The position numbers were made by a program, and so were the translations under genes. Positions 25,755 through 35,433 of a DNA stretch of 64,000 nt are shown piece by piece. Each line of letters begins with the position of its first letter. The stretch's first letter is position 1. The notes under the pieces were generated by a model, which saw nothing but the letters and a program-made list of their open reading frames with translations, had not been told where the DNA came from and did not search any database. The stretch is from Sphingobacterium haloxyli (GTDB taxonomy: Bacteria > Bacteroidota > Bacteroidia > Sphingobacteriales > Sphingobacteriaceae), in the NCBI RefSeq assembly GCF_002980525.1, contig NZ_PVBQ01000004.1, positions 248,001 through 312,000 on the forward strand, in the 5' to 3' direction.

Positions 25755-26611
25755 AGAAGCACGCTTATCTGATCATAGCACACCATGAGTTTGAGGTACT
25801 GGAGCAGTTAATATATGCTTTGGACGATCCGCGTAATGATATCTTTATCCATTTTGATGAAAAAGTCGTAACGCTTCCAACGCTTCGCGCTATACACGCA
25901 GGTCTCTATATCTTGGCCGACCGGGTAGATGTAAAATGGGGCCATGTTTCGCAGATAGAAGCCGAATATAAGCTTTTTGCCGAAGCCTATCGCTGCAATC
26001 CGTGGTACGCGTATTTCCACATCATATCGGGAGTACACTTGCCCCTTTATGGACAAGATTATATCCACACTTTTTTTCAATCCCAAAACGGAAAGCAACT
26101 TATTCCGGCAATGCAAACAAATAATTTTCAGATGGACTTGAAGATGAACAGGTACAACTTGTTTATACCTTATTTTGCGCACAGAAACAGATCCGTCAGC
26201 CGCATAGCTCAGATCGGCTGGCGCCTGGCACAAAATGTCCAGCGTTTTTTTCATATCCGTCGGTATAACCGATTAGGTTATCAGTATGGCTCAAACTGGG
26301 TAAGCATAACCCGTGAAGCCGTTTACTATTTGCTTTCTATTCGTAAACAGGTGTTAAAGCGATATAGATATACCTTATGTGGAGATGAGTTTTTTGTTCC
26401 GACCGAACTGGCGTCATCAGGCTTGGGCTTTTCCATAAAATATAGCGATCGTTTGTTAAAGCATGAGATAGGGAACGCCAATGCAAGGGTTTACACGATG
26501 GCAGATTACGCGAAACTGGTGGTATCAGGCTGTTTGTTTGTGCGAAAATTTAGTGCTGCAGATTGGGATATCGTTAAAAAGATGGTAGAACATAGTAAAA
26601 GAAACGGATGA
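25751..26611 (+). CDS. Core-2/I-branching type glycosyltransferase (GT14), first copy
   Basis: A 286-residue enzyme of the 'Branch' family (PF02485, GT14), which adds beta-linked GlcNAc or xylose in known members. The N-terminus KHAYLIIAHHEFEVLEQLI, the DPRNDIFIHFDEK segment, WGHVSQIEAEYKLF and SGVHLPLYGQD are all typical, as is the later GSNWVSITREAVYYLL block. It overlaps both neighbours by 4 bases. The next gene is a paralogue that is close in its N-terminal half, pointing to a tandem duplication followed by divergence. Confidence 0.88.
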   Translation: MKKHAYLIIAHHEFEVLEQLIYALDDPRNDIFIHFDEKVVTLPTLRAIHAGLYILADRVDVKWGHVSQIEAEYKLFAEAYRCNPWYAYFHIISGVHLPLYGQDYIHTFFQSQNGKQLIPAMQTNNFQMDLKMNRYNLFIPYFAHRNRSVSRIAQIGWRLAQNVQRFFHIRRYNRLGYQYGSNWVSITREAVYYLLSIRKQVLKRYRYTLCGDEFFVPTELASSGLGFSIKYSDRLLKHEIGNANARVYTMADYAKLVVSGCLFVRKFSAADWDIVKKMVEHSKRNG

Positions 26612-27471
26612 AGCACGCTTATCTGATTATCGCTCACCGTGAATTTGCATTGCTCCAATGTCTTGTTAAGACATTGGACGATGAGCGCAACGATATTTTT
26701 ATCCATTTTGATAAAAAGGTACTGGATATACCACAGCTTACGGTCAAAAAAGCCGGGTTGTTCCTCACCAAAGAACGGATAGATGTGCGATGGGGAGATA
26801 TTTCAGTTGTTGAGGCTGAGTACGCGCTATTTGCCGAGGCTGTAAATCAGGGTTCTTACCACTATTATCATCTGCTCTCGGGCGTAGATATGCCCTTAAA
26901 AGGACAGGATGAAATACACCGTTTTTTTGATGCGTATCAAGGAAAAGAGTTTATTGGTTTTTCGCAATACGATTATACTAAAGAAATAGAACGGAAAGTC
27001 CGTAGATACCACTTGTTTCCGAAATACTTTAAACAACAAGCGGGAATATCGGGCTTGTTCAAGAAAACCATGCGTTTTTTGTTCATCTGTTTGCAGGATT
27101 TGTTGGGGTATAAACGGTATAAAAAAATGGACTTTAAAAAGGGAACGCAATGGGTCAGTGTAACACATGGTTTTTTGCAATACTTGTTGCTAAAAAAAGC
27201 AGCCGTGATGCTGATCTATCAACATACCTTTTGCAGCGATGAGATTTATAAACAAACACTCTGCTGGCATTCAGCATTTCGGGAACATATTTATGACCTG
27301 GAAAATGAGGGGATAGGCTGTATGCGCAAAATAGGTTGGACTGACGGACAATTGTCTGACTGGACAGAAGATAATTATGAAGAACTTATACAATCGACAG
27401 CGTTGTTTGCGCGAAAGTTTAACAGCAAACATATTGAAGTGGTGCACAAAATAATAAATGGCTTAAAATAA
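26608..27471 (+). CDS. Core-2/I-branching type glycosyltransferase (GT14), second copy
   Basis: A 287-residue GT14 paralogue of the preceding gene: KHAYLIIAHREFALLQCL, DERNDIFIHFDKK, WGDISVVEAEYALF and SGVDMPLKGQDEIH match it segment by segment, while the middle (about 125-165) differs. GTQWVSVTHGFLQYLL corresponds to the family's acceptor region. The conserved N-termini and diverged middles suggest related reactions on different acceptors. Confidence 0.88.
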   Translation: MKHAYLIIAHREFALLQCLVKTLDDERNDIFIHFDKKVLDIPQLTVKKAGLFLTKERIDVRWGDISVVEAEYALFAEAVNQGSYHYYHLLSGVDMPLKGQDEIHRFFDAYQGKEFIGFSQYDYTKEIERKVRRYHLFPKYFKQQAGISGLFKKTMRFLFICLQDLLGYKRYKKMDFKKGTQWVSVTHGFLQYLLLKKAAVMLIYQHTFCSDEIYKQTLCWHSAFREHIYDLENEGIGCMRKIGWTDGQLSDWTEDNYEELIQSTALFARKFNSKHIEVVHKIINGLK

Positions 27472-27476
27472 TTTTC

Positions 27477-28658
27477 ATGAAAATAGGTGCGCCGAAATTT
27501 TTTGAAAAAGGAGACCAGCTTATATATCAGGTAGATATAGAACTGGACAATACTGTCCAATCGCTATGGTATAGCCTGAATAGCACTCATAAAGACATGG
27601 TGTCAGATCGAAGTGACGCGGCCCTGGTTGCGCTTTTAATCCCGGCGATGGAAAAAGGAGAGGACATGTACATTGAAGGACAAATCTCGGAAAGCTTATT
27701 TTATAGTGTAAGTGGACCTTTGCAGGATTTGTTACGGTTGATGTTTCCTTTTTTAAAAAATATAACTGTTTCTGTCACAAATTTGACGGACGAAGTTTAT
27801 ACCACAAAAAGAGGGGTGTTGACAGGATTTTCGGGCGGGATCGACTCTTATTGTGTGCTTGCTGATCATTATTTTGATCCCAAAGTTCCGGAGAGTTATA
27901 AGCTTACCCATCTTTTGTTTAATAATGTGGGATCTCATGGTGATAAGGGGAGTGAGTTGTTCAATAAGCGGTATAGCCGATTGACTTCTACTACCAGGGA
28001 TTTAAAGCTTCCTTTTGTTCAGGTGGATTCCAATGTGGATTCATTTTATAGTCATAGAACCTGGTTCCAGCCCACACACACGCTAAGAAATACATCTGTT
28101 GCCTTATTGTTGCAAAAGGGAATCGGAACATATCTATACGCATCCGCATACAGTTTTGCTGATGTTTTTATAGGACCTACAGAAGATATTGCCTATGCTG
28201 ACTTGGTTATACTGCCGATGTTATCAACAAGAAATTTGGAAGCGAGGTCGGTAGGCAGTGCGTATACTAGATCGGGTAAAACGATTCGCGTAGCTACTAT
28301 TCCCGAATCATATACTTCCTTGGACGTGTGTATCAATTCGGATAATCGGACAGGAGAGATCAATTGTTCTTCTTGTTGGAAGTGTTTGCGGACATTGGCC
28401 ACATTGGAGATTGCCGGTAAACTTCATCTGTATGCCGGTATTTTTAACCTGGACGTCTATAAGAAACATCGGAATGCTTATTTCGTAAAGGTTCTAACCA
28501 GTGATGATGTGCTGATGATGGATATCGCTATGCTGGCAAAGAAAAAGAACTTTGCTTTTCCGAAGAAAAGCTTATTGATGTATAAGACCAGGCTTTATAA
28601 GCTCGATAATTTTATAAAAAGAGCGTATCACAAAGTGCTTAGAACGGTAAAGCGATGA
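27477..28658 (+). CDS. PP-loop ATP-pyrophosphatase-like protein with QueC-type cysteine cluster
   Basis: A 393-residue protein of unknown function. The nucleotide-binding PP-loop SGGIDS is clear at residues 119-124 (preceded by TGF). Near the C-terminus C285, C297, C300 and C303 give C-x11-C-x2-C-x2-C, a spacing close to the zinc site of QueC-like 7-cyano-7-deazaguanine synthases. Family members adenylate a carboxylate or related group and then replace it with an amine or sulfur. No queuosine genes are near; both flanking genes are glycosyltransferases and it overlaps the next one by 4 bases, so it probably makes or amidates a polysaccharide precursor. It lacks other parts I would expect of WbpG-type amidotransferases. 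Function: open. Confidence 0.72.
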   Translation: MKIGAPKFFEKGDQLIYQVDIELDNTVQSLWYSLNSTHKDMVSDRSDAALVALLIPAMEKGEDMYIEGQISESLFYSVSGPLQDLLRLMFPFLKNITVSVTNLTDEVYTTKRGVLTGFSGGIDSYCVLADHYFDPKVPESYKLTHLLFNNVGSHGDKGSELFNKRYSRLTSTTRDLKLPFVQVDSNVDSFYSHRTWFQPTHTLRNTSVALLLQKGIGTYLYASAYSFADVFIGPTEDIAYADLVILPMLSTRNLEARSVGSAYTRSGKTIRVATIPESYTSLDVCINSDNRTGEINCSSCWKCLRTLATLEIAGKLHLYAGIFNLDVYKKHRNAYFVKVLTSDDVLMMDIAMLAKKKNFAFPKKSLLMYKTRLYKLDNFIKRAYHKVLRTVKR

Positions 28659-29662
28659 GAGAGATGTTAAAAGATATATATGTTTCCGTCATTATTCCCG
28701 TGTACAACGCGGTAGACACCTTGCACGGTTGCTTGGAATCGTTAGGCAAGCAGACCTACCCTTATCTGGAGTTGATTTTTATCAACGATAATAGTGAGGA
28801 CGGTAGTTTAATGGCACTTATAGACTTTGCAGCTTCCTTAAAAGAAAGCGAGACGGTAGTTGTTAAGGTCATCAGTCATGATGTTAATCAAGGCGTGGCC
28901 GTTGCTCGGAATACAGGATTGGAGCACGCAGCTGGTGAATATATCTACTATATAGATGCGGATGACTGGATTGATGAAAATGCCATCCAGATAGCTGTGG
29001 CAGAGGCGGAACGTACAGCAGCAGATATTGTAGGGTTTGATTGGTATTTGTCGTTTGCAAAAAAAGAACGCCTGATGCAACAGCCTGGTTTTTCATCTCC
29101 TAAAGAAGCAATCGTGAAAATGCTGGAAGGCAGAATGCGCTGGAACCTTTGGATTTTCTTGGTTAGAAGATCATTGTATGAAGCGCATATTATCCGGTTT
29201 ACACCACAGATGAATATGGGCGAGGACATGATGGTGATGTTTAAATTATTTTCTTTAGCAGAGAAAGTCAGTCACCTTCCACAGGCTTTGTATCATTATG
29301 GGCAATCGAATGAAGAATCGCTAACAAAAGTATACGCAGACAAGCATATACAAGAGGTAACCCAGAATATGAACGAAGTAGAACGTTTTCTGACAGTTGG
29401 CAGATATGCCGATCTGGTACGGACGAAGTTGGATTTGCTAAAACTGAATATCAAGCTGCCGTTATTGATTTCCGATGAAAGAGATCGATATCAGAAGTGG
29501 AGATATTGGTTTCCCGAATCCAATAGATACGCTTGGAAGAATCGGGTACAATCGCTACGGATCCGTTTGATACAATGGGCTGCATGGAAAAGACAGTTTT
29601 GGATAGTTAAACTCCACTATCATGGCGTTATACGTCTTTTGTACGGTGTAATTTATAGATAA
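28655..29662 (+). CDS. Glycosyltransferase family 2
   Basis: A 335-residue GT-A enzyme. YVSVIIPVYNAVDTLHGCLESL, then LELIFINDNSEDGS, then VARNTGLEHAAGEYIYYIDADDW; the DADD metal site is near residues 106-109. The C-terminal 80 residues are rich in Arg, Trp and Tyr, and may help membrane association. Start ATG overlaps the upstream stop (ATGA). Confidence 0.92.
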   Translation: MREMLKDIYVSVIIPVYNAVDTLHGCLESLGKQTYPYLELIFINDNSEDGSLMALIDFAASLKESETVVVKVISHDVNQGVAVARNTGLEHAAGEYIYYIDADDWIDENAIQIAVAEAERTAADIVGFDWYLSFAKKERLMQQPGFSSPKEAIVKMLEGRMRWNLWIFLVRRSLYEAHIIRFTPQMNMGEDMMVMFKLFSLAEKVSHLPQALYHYGQSNEESLTKVYADKHIQEVTQNMNEVERFLTVGRYADLVRTKLDLLKLNIKLPLLISDERDRYQKWRYWFPESNRYAWKNRVQSLRIRLIQWAAWKRQFWIVKLHYHGVIRLLYGVIYR

Positions 29663-29674
29663 CAGATAAGTATA

Positions 29675-30943
29675 ATGCGGATATTGTTCTATTTTTTGAT
29701 AGGAATTATGGTTAGTTTTTACCTGTTCCCGGTTGGTTTTACGTTTTTGCCCTCATCCATCAATACAAAGATGTTATTGGCCCTTCTGGGAGGAGCTATT
29801 TTTGGATATAATACGATCCAAAGAAGGAATTTTTCCGTCTCAAGGGGAATATTGGGAGCGATTGGTTTTGCCGTCTTTTTTTCCTTGATATGCTTTGTTG
29901 CCACGGATATCAATCACACCTCGGATTATGCTTATGTCGGTTATGTCGGTAGTTTTTTTACTTGGCTGGCCAGTGCTTATGCTATATGTGTGCTGATAAA
30001 GGTCATGCATGGTGAAACCTCCTTCCGACTATTGGTTCTGTATCTGGCAGGAGTTTGTTTTACACAGTGTGTGCTGGCATTGTTGATCGACAATATCGAG
30101 AGTTTTAAAATCCTGGTGGATAGCTATGTCAATCAAGGGCAGGAATTTTATAACGAAGTAGACCGGCTGTATGGTATAGGCGCCGCATTGGATTCTGCCG
30201 GTATACGTTTTGCTGTTGTCCTGTTGTTGATTGTTGCACTTATATGCCACGAACAATCAGTGCGTAAAAGCACGGGCAGCATCGTGCTTTTGTTATTGGC
30301 ATTCTTTACGATTGCTATTGTGGGAAATGCAATCTCTCGAACGACTATTATTGGTGTGGTGTCGGCGATGTTGTATTTTATCTTTTTCTCCGGGCTGTTC
30401 CGTTTGAATATCCGCTTTAGTGCTTTAAGATTGGGTATCTGGTTTGGCATAACCTTATTTGTCGCTGTTGGGCTTTCGACATTTCTGTACTATACGAATG
30501 ATGAATTTCATAACCATATGCGTTTTGCCTTTGAAGGATTTTTCAATCTCGTAGAGAAAGGGGAGTGGTCTACGGGCTCCACGGATAAATTAAACCGTGA
30601 AATGTGGATTTGGCCCCAAGACACAAAAACATGGATTATCGGATCCGGTCTTTTTGACAGCTTTATATATGGAACAGATATTGGTTATTGCCGCTTCATC
30701 CTCTATTGTGGGCTTATCGGCTTTTCTGTTTTTGCAGCATTTTTCGTGTATAACGGTCTGTTTTTTATGCATCGATGGCCAAAATATGCGATGGTGTTTT
30801 TGGTATTCATCGTGATGACATTTGTATTTTGGATTAAAGTAGCCACCGATATCTTTTTTATTTACGCCCTTTTCTATTGCTTGGACGAGTTTATAAACGA
30901 AAAAGCTCCCGAGCCCTTGACTTACAAAACTTTTGCCGCATGA
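29675..30943 (+). CDS. O-antigen/exopolysaccharide polymerase-like membrane protein (Wzy-like)
   Basis: A 422-residue, very hydrophobic protein with about ten to eleven predicted membrane helices and one larger hydrophilic loop (about 270-325, including a WSTGSTDKLNREMW stretch) before the last helices. That layout is typical of Wzy-type polymerases, which join repeat units on the periplasmic side. Sequence conservation in the group is low, so the call rests on topology and on its place in the cluster. It is the only polymerase candidate seen here. The next gene overlaps by 4 bases. Confidence 0.72.
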   Translation: MRILFYFLIGIMVSFYLFPVGFTFLPSSINTKMLLALLGGAIFGYNTIQRRNFSVSRGILGAIGFAVFFSLICFVATDINHTSDYAYVGYVGSFFTWLASAYAICVLIKVMHGETSFRLLVLYLAGVCFTQCVLALLIDNIESFKILVDSYVNQGQEFYNEVDRLYGIGAALDSAGIRFAVVLLLIVALICHEQSVRKSTGSIVLLLLAFFTIAIVGNAISRTTIIGVVSAMLYFIFFSGLFRLNIRFSALRLGIWFGITLFVAVGLSTFLYYTNDEFHNHMRFAFEGFFNLVEKGEWSTGSTDKLNREMWIWPQDTKTWIIGSGLFDSFIYGTDIGYCRFILYCGLIGFSVFAAFFVYNGLFFMHRWPKYAMVFLVFIVMTFVFWIKVATDIFFIYALFYCLDEFINEKAPEPLTYKTFAA

Positions 30944-32067
30944 AGATCGTCTATTGTATTCTTAATACCTGGTATTCCGGAGGATTGACGCGGGTCATTG
31001 CCAATAAAGCGAATTATTTGGCAGAGGTAGGGTATGAGGTAACTGTCGTGACAACCGATCAATTAGGGAAAGGACATTTTTACGAAATGTCGGACAAGAT
31101 CAATTTTGTCGACCTGCGGATTAATTACGTAGGATTTGACGATAAATCTACTTTGGACAAATTGCGCGAGGTGCCAAAGCGTGTGGTGTGGCACTATAAA
31201 AGATTGCGCAAGTTCTTAAAAGAATACCGACCGGATATTGTAGTCTCTACTTTTGGCAGAGAAACCTTTGTTTTACCCTTTATAAAGGACGGAAGCAAAA
31301 AAATATTGGAAACCCATTCTTCCCATTTTATCTGGATCGATTCGAGGAAGCATAAAGGGCTTTTTGGCAAGTTTCATACCTGGCTGGATGCGCGTATGAT
31401 ACGCCGGTTTGATAAGTTTATTGTATTGACAGAAGAAGATAAACCAGACTGGGGGAAACTTTCCAATATCATGGTGATTCCGAATGCGAACACCATTGAA
31501 CTGAAGGAGATGGCGGCGCTTGATAATAAAGTCGCCATTTCCGCCGGAAGGTTTGGTTATCAAAAGAATTTTGAAAGCTTGATACGGGCCTGGAAGTATA
31601 TATATCCGGTTTGTCCGGATTGGACGTTGCGTATCTTCGGTGGAGGTGTAACCTCGGCTGCACTTCAAAACCTAGTCGATGAGATGGGGCTAACCGATGT
31701 GGTAATCTTGAACGAATCTACACGTGATATTTTTCGGGAATATCTGGATTCATCTATGTATATCCTCAGCTCTAGGTATGAGGGCTTAGGAATGGTACTA
31801 CTGGAAGCACAGGCTTTTGGCGTTCCGTTAGTGTCTTACGACTGCAAGTGTGGACCACGCGATATTATTGAGGATGGTGAAAACGGCTTTTTGGTGAAAG
31901 CAGGAGATGAGGAGGCGCTAGCGGATGCTATCGTTCGGCTGGCAAAAGATGAGCAGTTGCGCAAGGAAATGGGTAAGAAAGCCAAAAGGTATTCGGCGAA
32001 GTTTTCCGAAAAAACCATCATGAAAAAATGGACTGATCTATTTGTAGAATTAACAAGCAAGAATTAG
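30940..32067 (+). CDS. Glycosyltransferase family 4 (first of a tandem pair)
   Basis: A 375-residue GT-B enzyme. I place the start at ATG 30940 (MKIVYCILNTWYSGGLTRV), which overlaps the polymerase stop; the frame is open further upstream but that would run back into the polymerase gene. Conserved parts are AISAGRFGYQKNFESLI, LRIFGGG and the donor motif SRYEGLGMVLLEAQAFGVP. The next gene is a close paralogue, with matching segments such as DGSKKILE and ANKANYL. Confidence 0.92.
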   Translation: MKIVYCILNTWYSGGLTRVIANKANYLAEVGYEVTVVTTDQLGKGHFYEMSDKINFVDLRINYVGFDDKSTLDKLREVPKRVVWHYKRLRKFLKEYRPDIVVSTFGRETFVLPFIKDGSKKILETHSSHFIWIDSRKHKGLFGKFHTWLDARMIRRFDKFIVLTEEDKPDWGKLSNIMVIPNANTIELKEMAALDNKVAISAGRFGYQKNFESLIRAWKYIYPVCPDWTLRIFGGGVTSAALQNLVDEMGLTDVVILNESTRDIFREYLDSSMYILSSRYEGLGMVLLEAQAFGVPLVSYDCKCGPRDIIEDGENGFLVKAGDEEALADAIVRLAKDEQLRKEMGKKAKRYSAKFSEKTIMKKWTDLFVELTSKN

Positions 32068-32072
32068 AAGTT

Positions 32073-33200
32073 GTGAACATCATCTATTGTATAAAAGGAA
32101 CATATAACTCCGGCGGTATGGAGCGCGTTGTAGCCAATAAGGCGAACTACCTTGTAGCGAAGGGGCACAACGTGTCTATTATTACGACCGACCAACAGGG
32201 TAGATTGCCTTACTTTCCGTTAAACGACAACATCCGCTTGTACGATCTGGATATTAACTATACTGCCAATGCATCACGGGGGTTGTTCGTAAAAACAAGA
32301 CAATATTTCCAGAAGCAAAGACTGCACAGAAGAAGATTACGCGAACTTTTAAAAAAGCTAAAGGCAGATATCGTTATTTCGATGTTTGACCATGATACGC
32401 CTTTCCTCTATAAAATAAAAGACGGAAGCAAAAAGATATTGGAGATTCATTTTTCCCGTTATAAGCGTCGACAATATGGACGGAAGGGGCTATGGAGGCT
32501 TGCTGATGTGTGGCGTAGCAGGCAGGATTTGCAATTGGCAAGTCAATACGATCGTTTTGTCGTCCTGACAGAAGAGGATTGTGGGTATTGGGGATATCTC
32601 TCAAATATTGTTTTGATTCCGAATGCGAATAGTTTTGTTCCGGAGACAAAAGCGGATGTGACCTGTAAGCGGGTTATCGCTGTGGGTCGATATGACTATC
32701 AGAAAGGTTTTGATGAATTGATCGGCATTTGGGAAATGGTGCACGAACGATGCCCGGAGTGGAGGCTGGACATTTTTGGACACGGACCCCTGAAAGACCA
32801 GCTACAGGCACAAATTCAAAAATTGAAACTGGAAAGTAGTATACGCTTGCGTCCACCTGTCAGGAATATTGAAAAAGAATATTGCCAAAGTGGGTTATTG
32901 GTGATGACTTCCCGTTATGAGGGATTTCCGATGACGCTTTTAGAGGCACAGGCTTGTGGTCTGCCCATGGTAACTTATGCCTGCAAATGCGGACCCCGGG
33001 ATATTATAGTGGATGGTCAAAATGGATTTATCGTGGCAGAAGGAAACAAAGAGTACATGGTAAACCAGATAGTGCGGCTCATCGAAGATGAGGACATGCG
33101 CCGTGCAATGGGGACAAGAGCAAAAGAAATGTCTGCTAAATTTTCGGAAGAAAAAGTCATGAAGCAATGGTTGGACCTTTTTAATCAGTTGGTCGGATGA
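32073..33200 (+). CDS. Glycosyltransferase family 4 (second of a tandem pair)
   Basis: A 375-residue paralogue of the preceding gene, beginning at a GTG codon five bases after its stop (MNIIYCIKGTYNSGGMERV). It has AVGRYDYQKGFDELIGIW, LDIFGHGPLK and SRYEGFPMTLLEAQACGLP. The first copy has GLTRV where this one has the more usual GMERV. The pair probably arose by tandem duplication and now adds two different or two successive residues. Confidence 0.92.
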   Translation: MNIIYCIKGTYNSGGMERVVANKANYLVAKGHNVSIITTDQQGRLPYFPLNDNIRLYDLDINYTANASRGLFVKTRQYFQKQRLHRRRLRELLKKLKADIVISMFDHDTPFLYKIKDGSKKILEIHFSRYKRRQYGRKGLWRLADVWRSRQDLQLASQYDRFVVLTEEDCGYWGYLSNIVLIPNANSFVPETKADVTCKRVIAVGRYDYQKGFDELIGIWEMVHERCPEWRLDIFGHGPLKDQLQAQIQKLKLESSIRLRPPVRNIEKEYCQSGLLVMTSRYEGFPMTLLEAQACGLPMVTYACKCGPRDIIVDGQNGFIVAEGNKEYMVNQIVRLIEDEDMRRAMGTRAKEMSAKFSEEKVMKQWLDLFNQLVG

Positions 33201-34300
33201 AGACGATTGTTGTATCGGCAGTCAATCTAAACGTGGGAGGTACGTTGACCATTTTACGGGATTGTTTAGCCTATCTTTCCGAATACGCCGGGCAAGGAGA
33301 TTATCGTGTTGTGGCATTGGTGTATAAAAAAGAACTGGCTTTCTATCCGAATATTGAGTATATCGAAACCCAATGGCCGAAAAAGAATTGGCTAAACCGC
33401 TTATGGTATGAATATGTAAGTATGAAAAAGATATCGAAAGATATTGGACCTGTATATCTTTGGTTTTCTTTACATGATACCACGCCCAATGTTATGGCGG
33501 AGCGAAGAGCGGTGTACTGCCATAACCCCTTCCCTTTTTATAATTGGGGGTGGCGGGACGTATGCTTAGCACCGCAATTTGTTATGTTCGCACTGTTTTC
33601 AAAGTACTACTATCAAAAGAATATTGACAAGAACTATAAAGTTATTGTGCAACAGCAATGGCTGAAAAATGAATTCTACCGGCTTTTTGGTTTATCGAAA
33701 GATAAGTTGGTTGTTAGTCTTCCCAACGTTCCGGAACAAAAGGAATTTGCCGGAGGAGAACAGCTAAATGATGAATACCACTTCGTATATGCCGCATCGC
33801 CTAATACGCATAAAAATTTTGAATGCCTATGCCAAGCGGCAGATATACTCAAAAGAAAAGGGATACGAGGATTTAAGGTTTTTATTACCGTAAAGGGAAC
33901 CGAGAATAAATATGCACGTTGGTTATATAGAAAATGGGGAAAATCTACTCCTGCAATACAGTGGATAGGCTTCCAATCTAGAGAAACGCTGTTTCGCTAT
34001 TATACAGAAAGCCATTGCTTGGTTTTTCCGTCAAAAGCCGAAACGTGGGGGTTGCCGATTTCAGAATTTTCAGCATGGAATAAGCCTATGTTATTAGCGG
34101 ATATGCCCTACGCAAAAGAAACGGCTGCCGGAAATAAGCAGGTAGCATTTTTTGATGCTGATAATCCCTTGGCACTAGCGGAGCAGATGCAAAAATTAAT
34201 ACAAGGCGATGGTTCTTTTCTTCATACAGTGCGACAACAGGCGTATGATGAACAGGTAACCAATTCATGGGATGAACTATTTTCTATTTTAACCAAATGA
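33197..34300 (+). CDS. Glycosyltransferase, GT-B fold (GT4-like)
   Basis: A 367-residue GT-B glycosyltransferase with a divergent N-terminal half: VVSAVNLNVGGTLTILRDCL, then a YCHNPFPFYNWG segment. The C-terminal donor domain is clearer: FVYAASPNTHKNFECLCQA and FPSKAETWGLPISEFSAWNKP, a variant of the EX7E motif. Family members of this type often act as mannosyl- or rhamnosyltransferases, but the donor is not readable here. Overlaps both neighbours by 4 bases. Confidence 0.82.
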   Translation: MKTIVVSAVNLNVGGTLTILRDCLAYLSEYAGQGDYRVVALVYKKELAFYPNIEYIETQWPKKNWLNRLWYEYVSMKKISKDIGPVYLWFSLHDTTPNVMAERRAVYCHNPFPFYNWGWRDVCLAPQFVMFALFSKYYYQKNIDKNYKVIVQQQWLKNEFYRLFGLSKDKLVVSLPNVPEQKEFAGGEQLNDEYHFVYAASPNTHKNFECLCQAADILKRKGIRGFKVFITVKGTENKYARWLYRKWGKSTPAIQWIGFQSRETLFRYYTESHCLVFPSKAETWGLPISEFSAWNKPMLLADMPYAKETAAGNKQVAFFDADNPLALAEQMQKLIQGDGSFLHTVRQQAYDEQVTNSWDELFSILTK

Positions 34301-35433
34301 ATATACTACAGCTAGGAAAATTTTATCCCATAAGGGGAGGTGTGGAGAAAGTCATGTACGACCTGACGTTAGGTTTGTCCGAGCGAAAAGTACACTGTGA
34401 TATGCTGTGCGCTTCCACGGAAGATTATCCTGCGGAAACGATCAAGCTAAATGCCTATGGGGAGGTGATGGTGTTGCCAACGCGATTGAAGCTTGCCGCT
34501 ACGATGTTAGCACCTAAAATGATTTTGAAATTGCGGAGGATCGCAAAATATTACGATATCATCCACATCCACCATCCGGATCCCATGGCTTGTTTGGCAC
34601 TGTTTCTTTCCGGATACAAGGGGAAGGTTGTACTGCATTGGCACTCGGATATTCTGAAACAAAAGACCCTATTGAAACTTTATGCACCGCTGCAAACGTG
34701 GCTGATTAGACGAGCAGATAGCATTGTGGGCACCACACCGGTATATGTGGCGGAATCCCCTTTTTTACAAAATGTAAAACACAAGATAAGTTATATTCCG
34801 ATTGGTGTTTCGCCATTGAAGAGTGACAAGGAGGAAGTAGCCCATATTCGGGAGCGGTATGGACATAAACATTTAATTTTTTCATTAGGACGTTTGGTCG
34901 AATATAAGGGGTATGAATACTTAATTCGGGCAGTAGCGGACTTGGAGGATGGCTTTCATCTGCTTATTGGAGGTAAAGGTCCATTAAAAACATCTTTGGA
35001 GGCTTTGATACAGAAATTAGGTGTTAAAGATAGAGTGACGCTACTGGGGTTTATACCGGATGAGGAAATTGCCAACTATTACGATGCTACGGACATATTC
35101 TGCTTAAGCTCGATACGGAAGACGGAAGCTTTTGCCATTGTGCAGATCGAAGCGATGTCTTTTGGGAAGCCGATTATCTCTACTCACATACCTGGTTCTG
35201 GTGTGAGTTGGGTGAATAAAGATGGGGTATCTGGTTTGGTGGTGGAACGGGAGAATCCGGAAGTTTTGGCTCATGCGATAAACAAAATAACAGCTGATCC
35301 AGTGTTAAAACGACAATTATCGGAAGGTAGCCGGAAACGGTACGAGGCATATTTTACAAGACATAAAATGGTGGAGAAGAGTTTAGAAGTGTATGATAGA
35401 TTACGAAAAATAGAAAACTATGAATATGAATAA
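34297..35433 (+). CDS. Glycosyltransferase family 4
   Basis: A 378-residue GT-B enzyme. LQLGKFYPIRGGVEKVMYDL, HIHHPDPMA and VLHWHSDI are in the acceptor domain; FSLGRLVEYKGYEYLIRA, LLIGGKGPLK and SSIRKTEAFAIVQIEAMSFGKP form the donor domain. The resemblance to O-antigen and capsule mannosyltransferases (WbdB-like) is a pattern impression. It is the last glycosyltransferase before the export genes, and its end overlaps the wza-like gene. Confidence 0.92.
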   Translation: MNILQLGKFYPIRGGVEKVMYDLTLGLSERKVHCDMLCASTEDYPAETIKLNAYGEVMVLPTRLKLAATMLAPKMILKLRRIAKYYDIIHIHHPDPMACLALFLSGYKGKVVLHWHSDILKQKTLLKLYAPLQTWLIRRADSIVGTTPVYVAESPFLQNVKHKISYIPIGVSPLKSDKEEVAHIRERYGHKHLIFSLGRLVEYKGYEYLIRAVADLEDGFHLLIGGKGPLKTSLEALIQKLGVKDRVTLLGFIPDEEIANYYDATDIFCLSSIRKTEAFAIVQIEAMSFGKPIISTHIPGSGVSWVNKDGVSGLVVERENPEVLAHAINKITADPVLKRQLSEGSRKRYEAYFTRHKMVEKSLEVYDRLRKIENYEYE

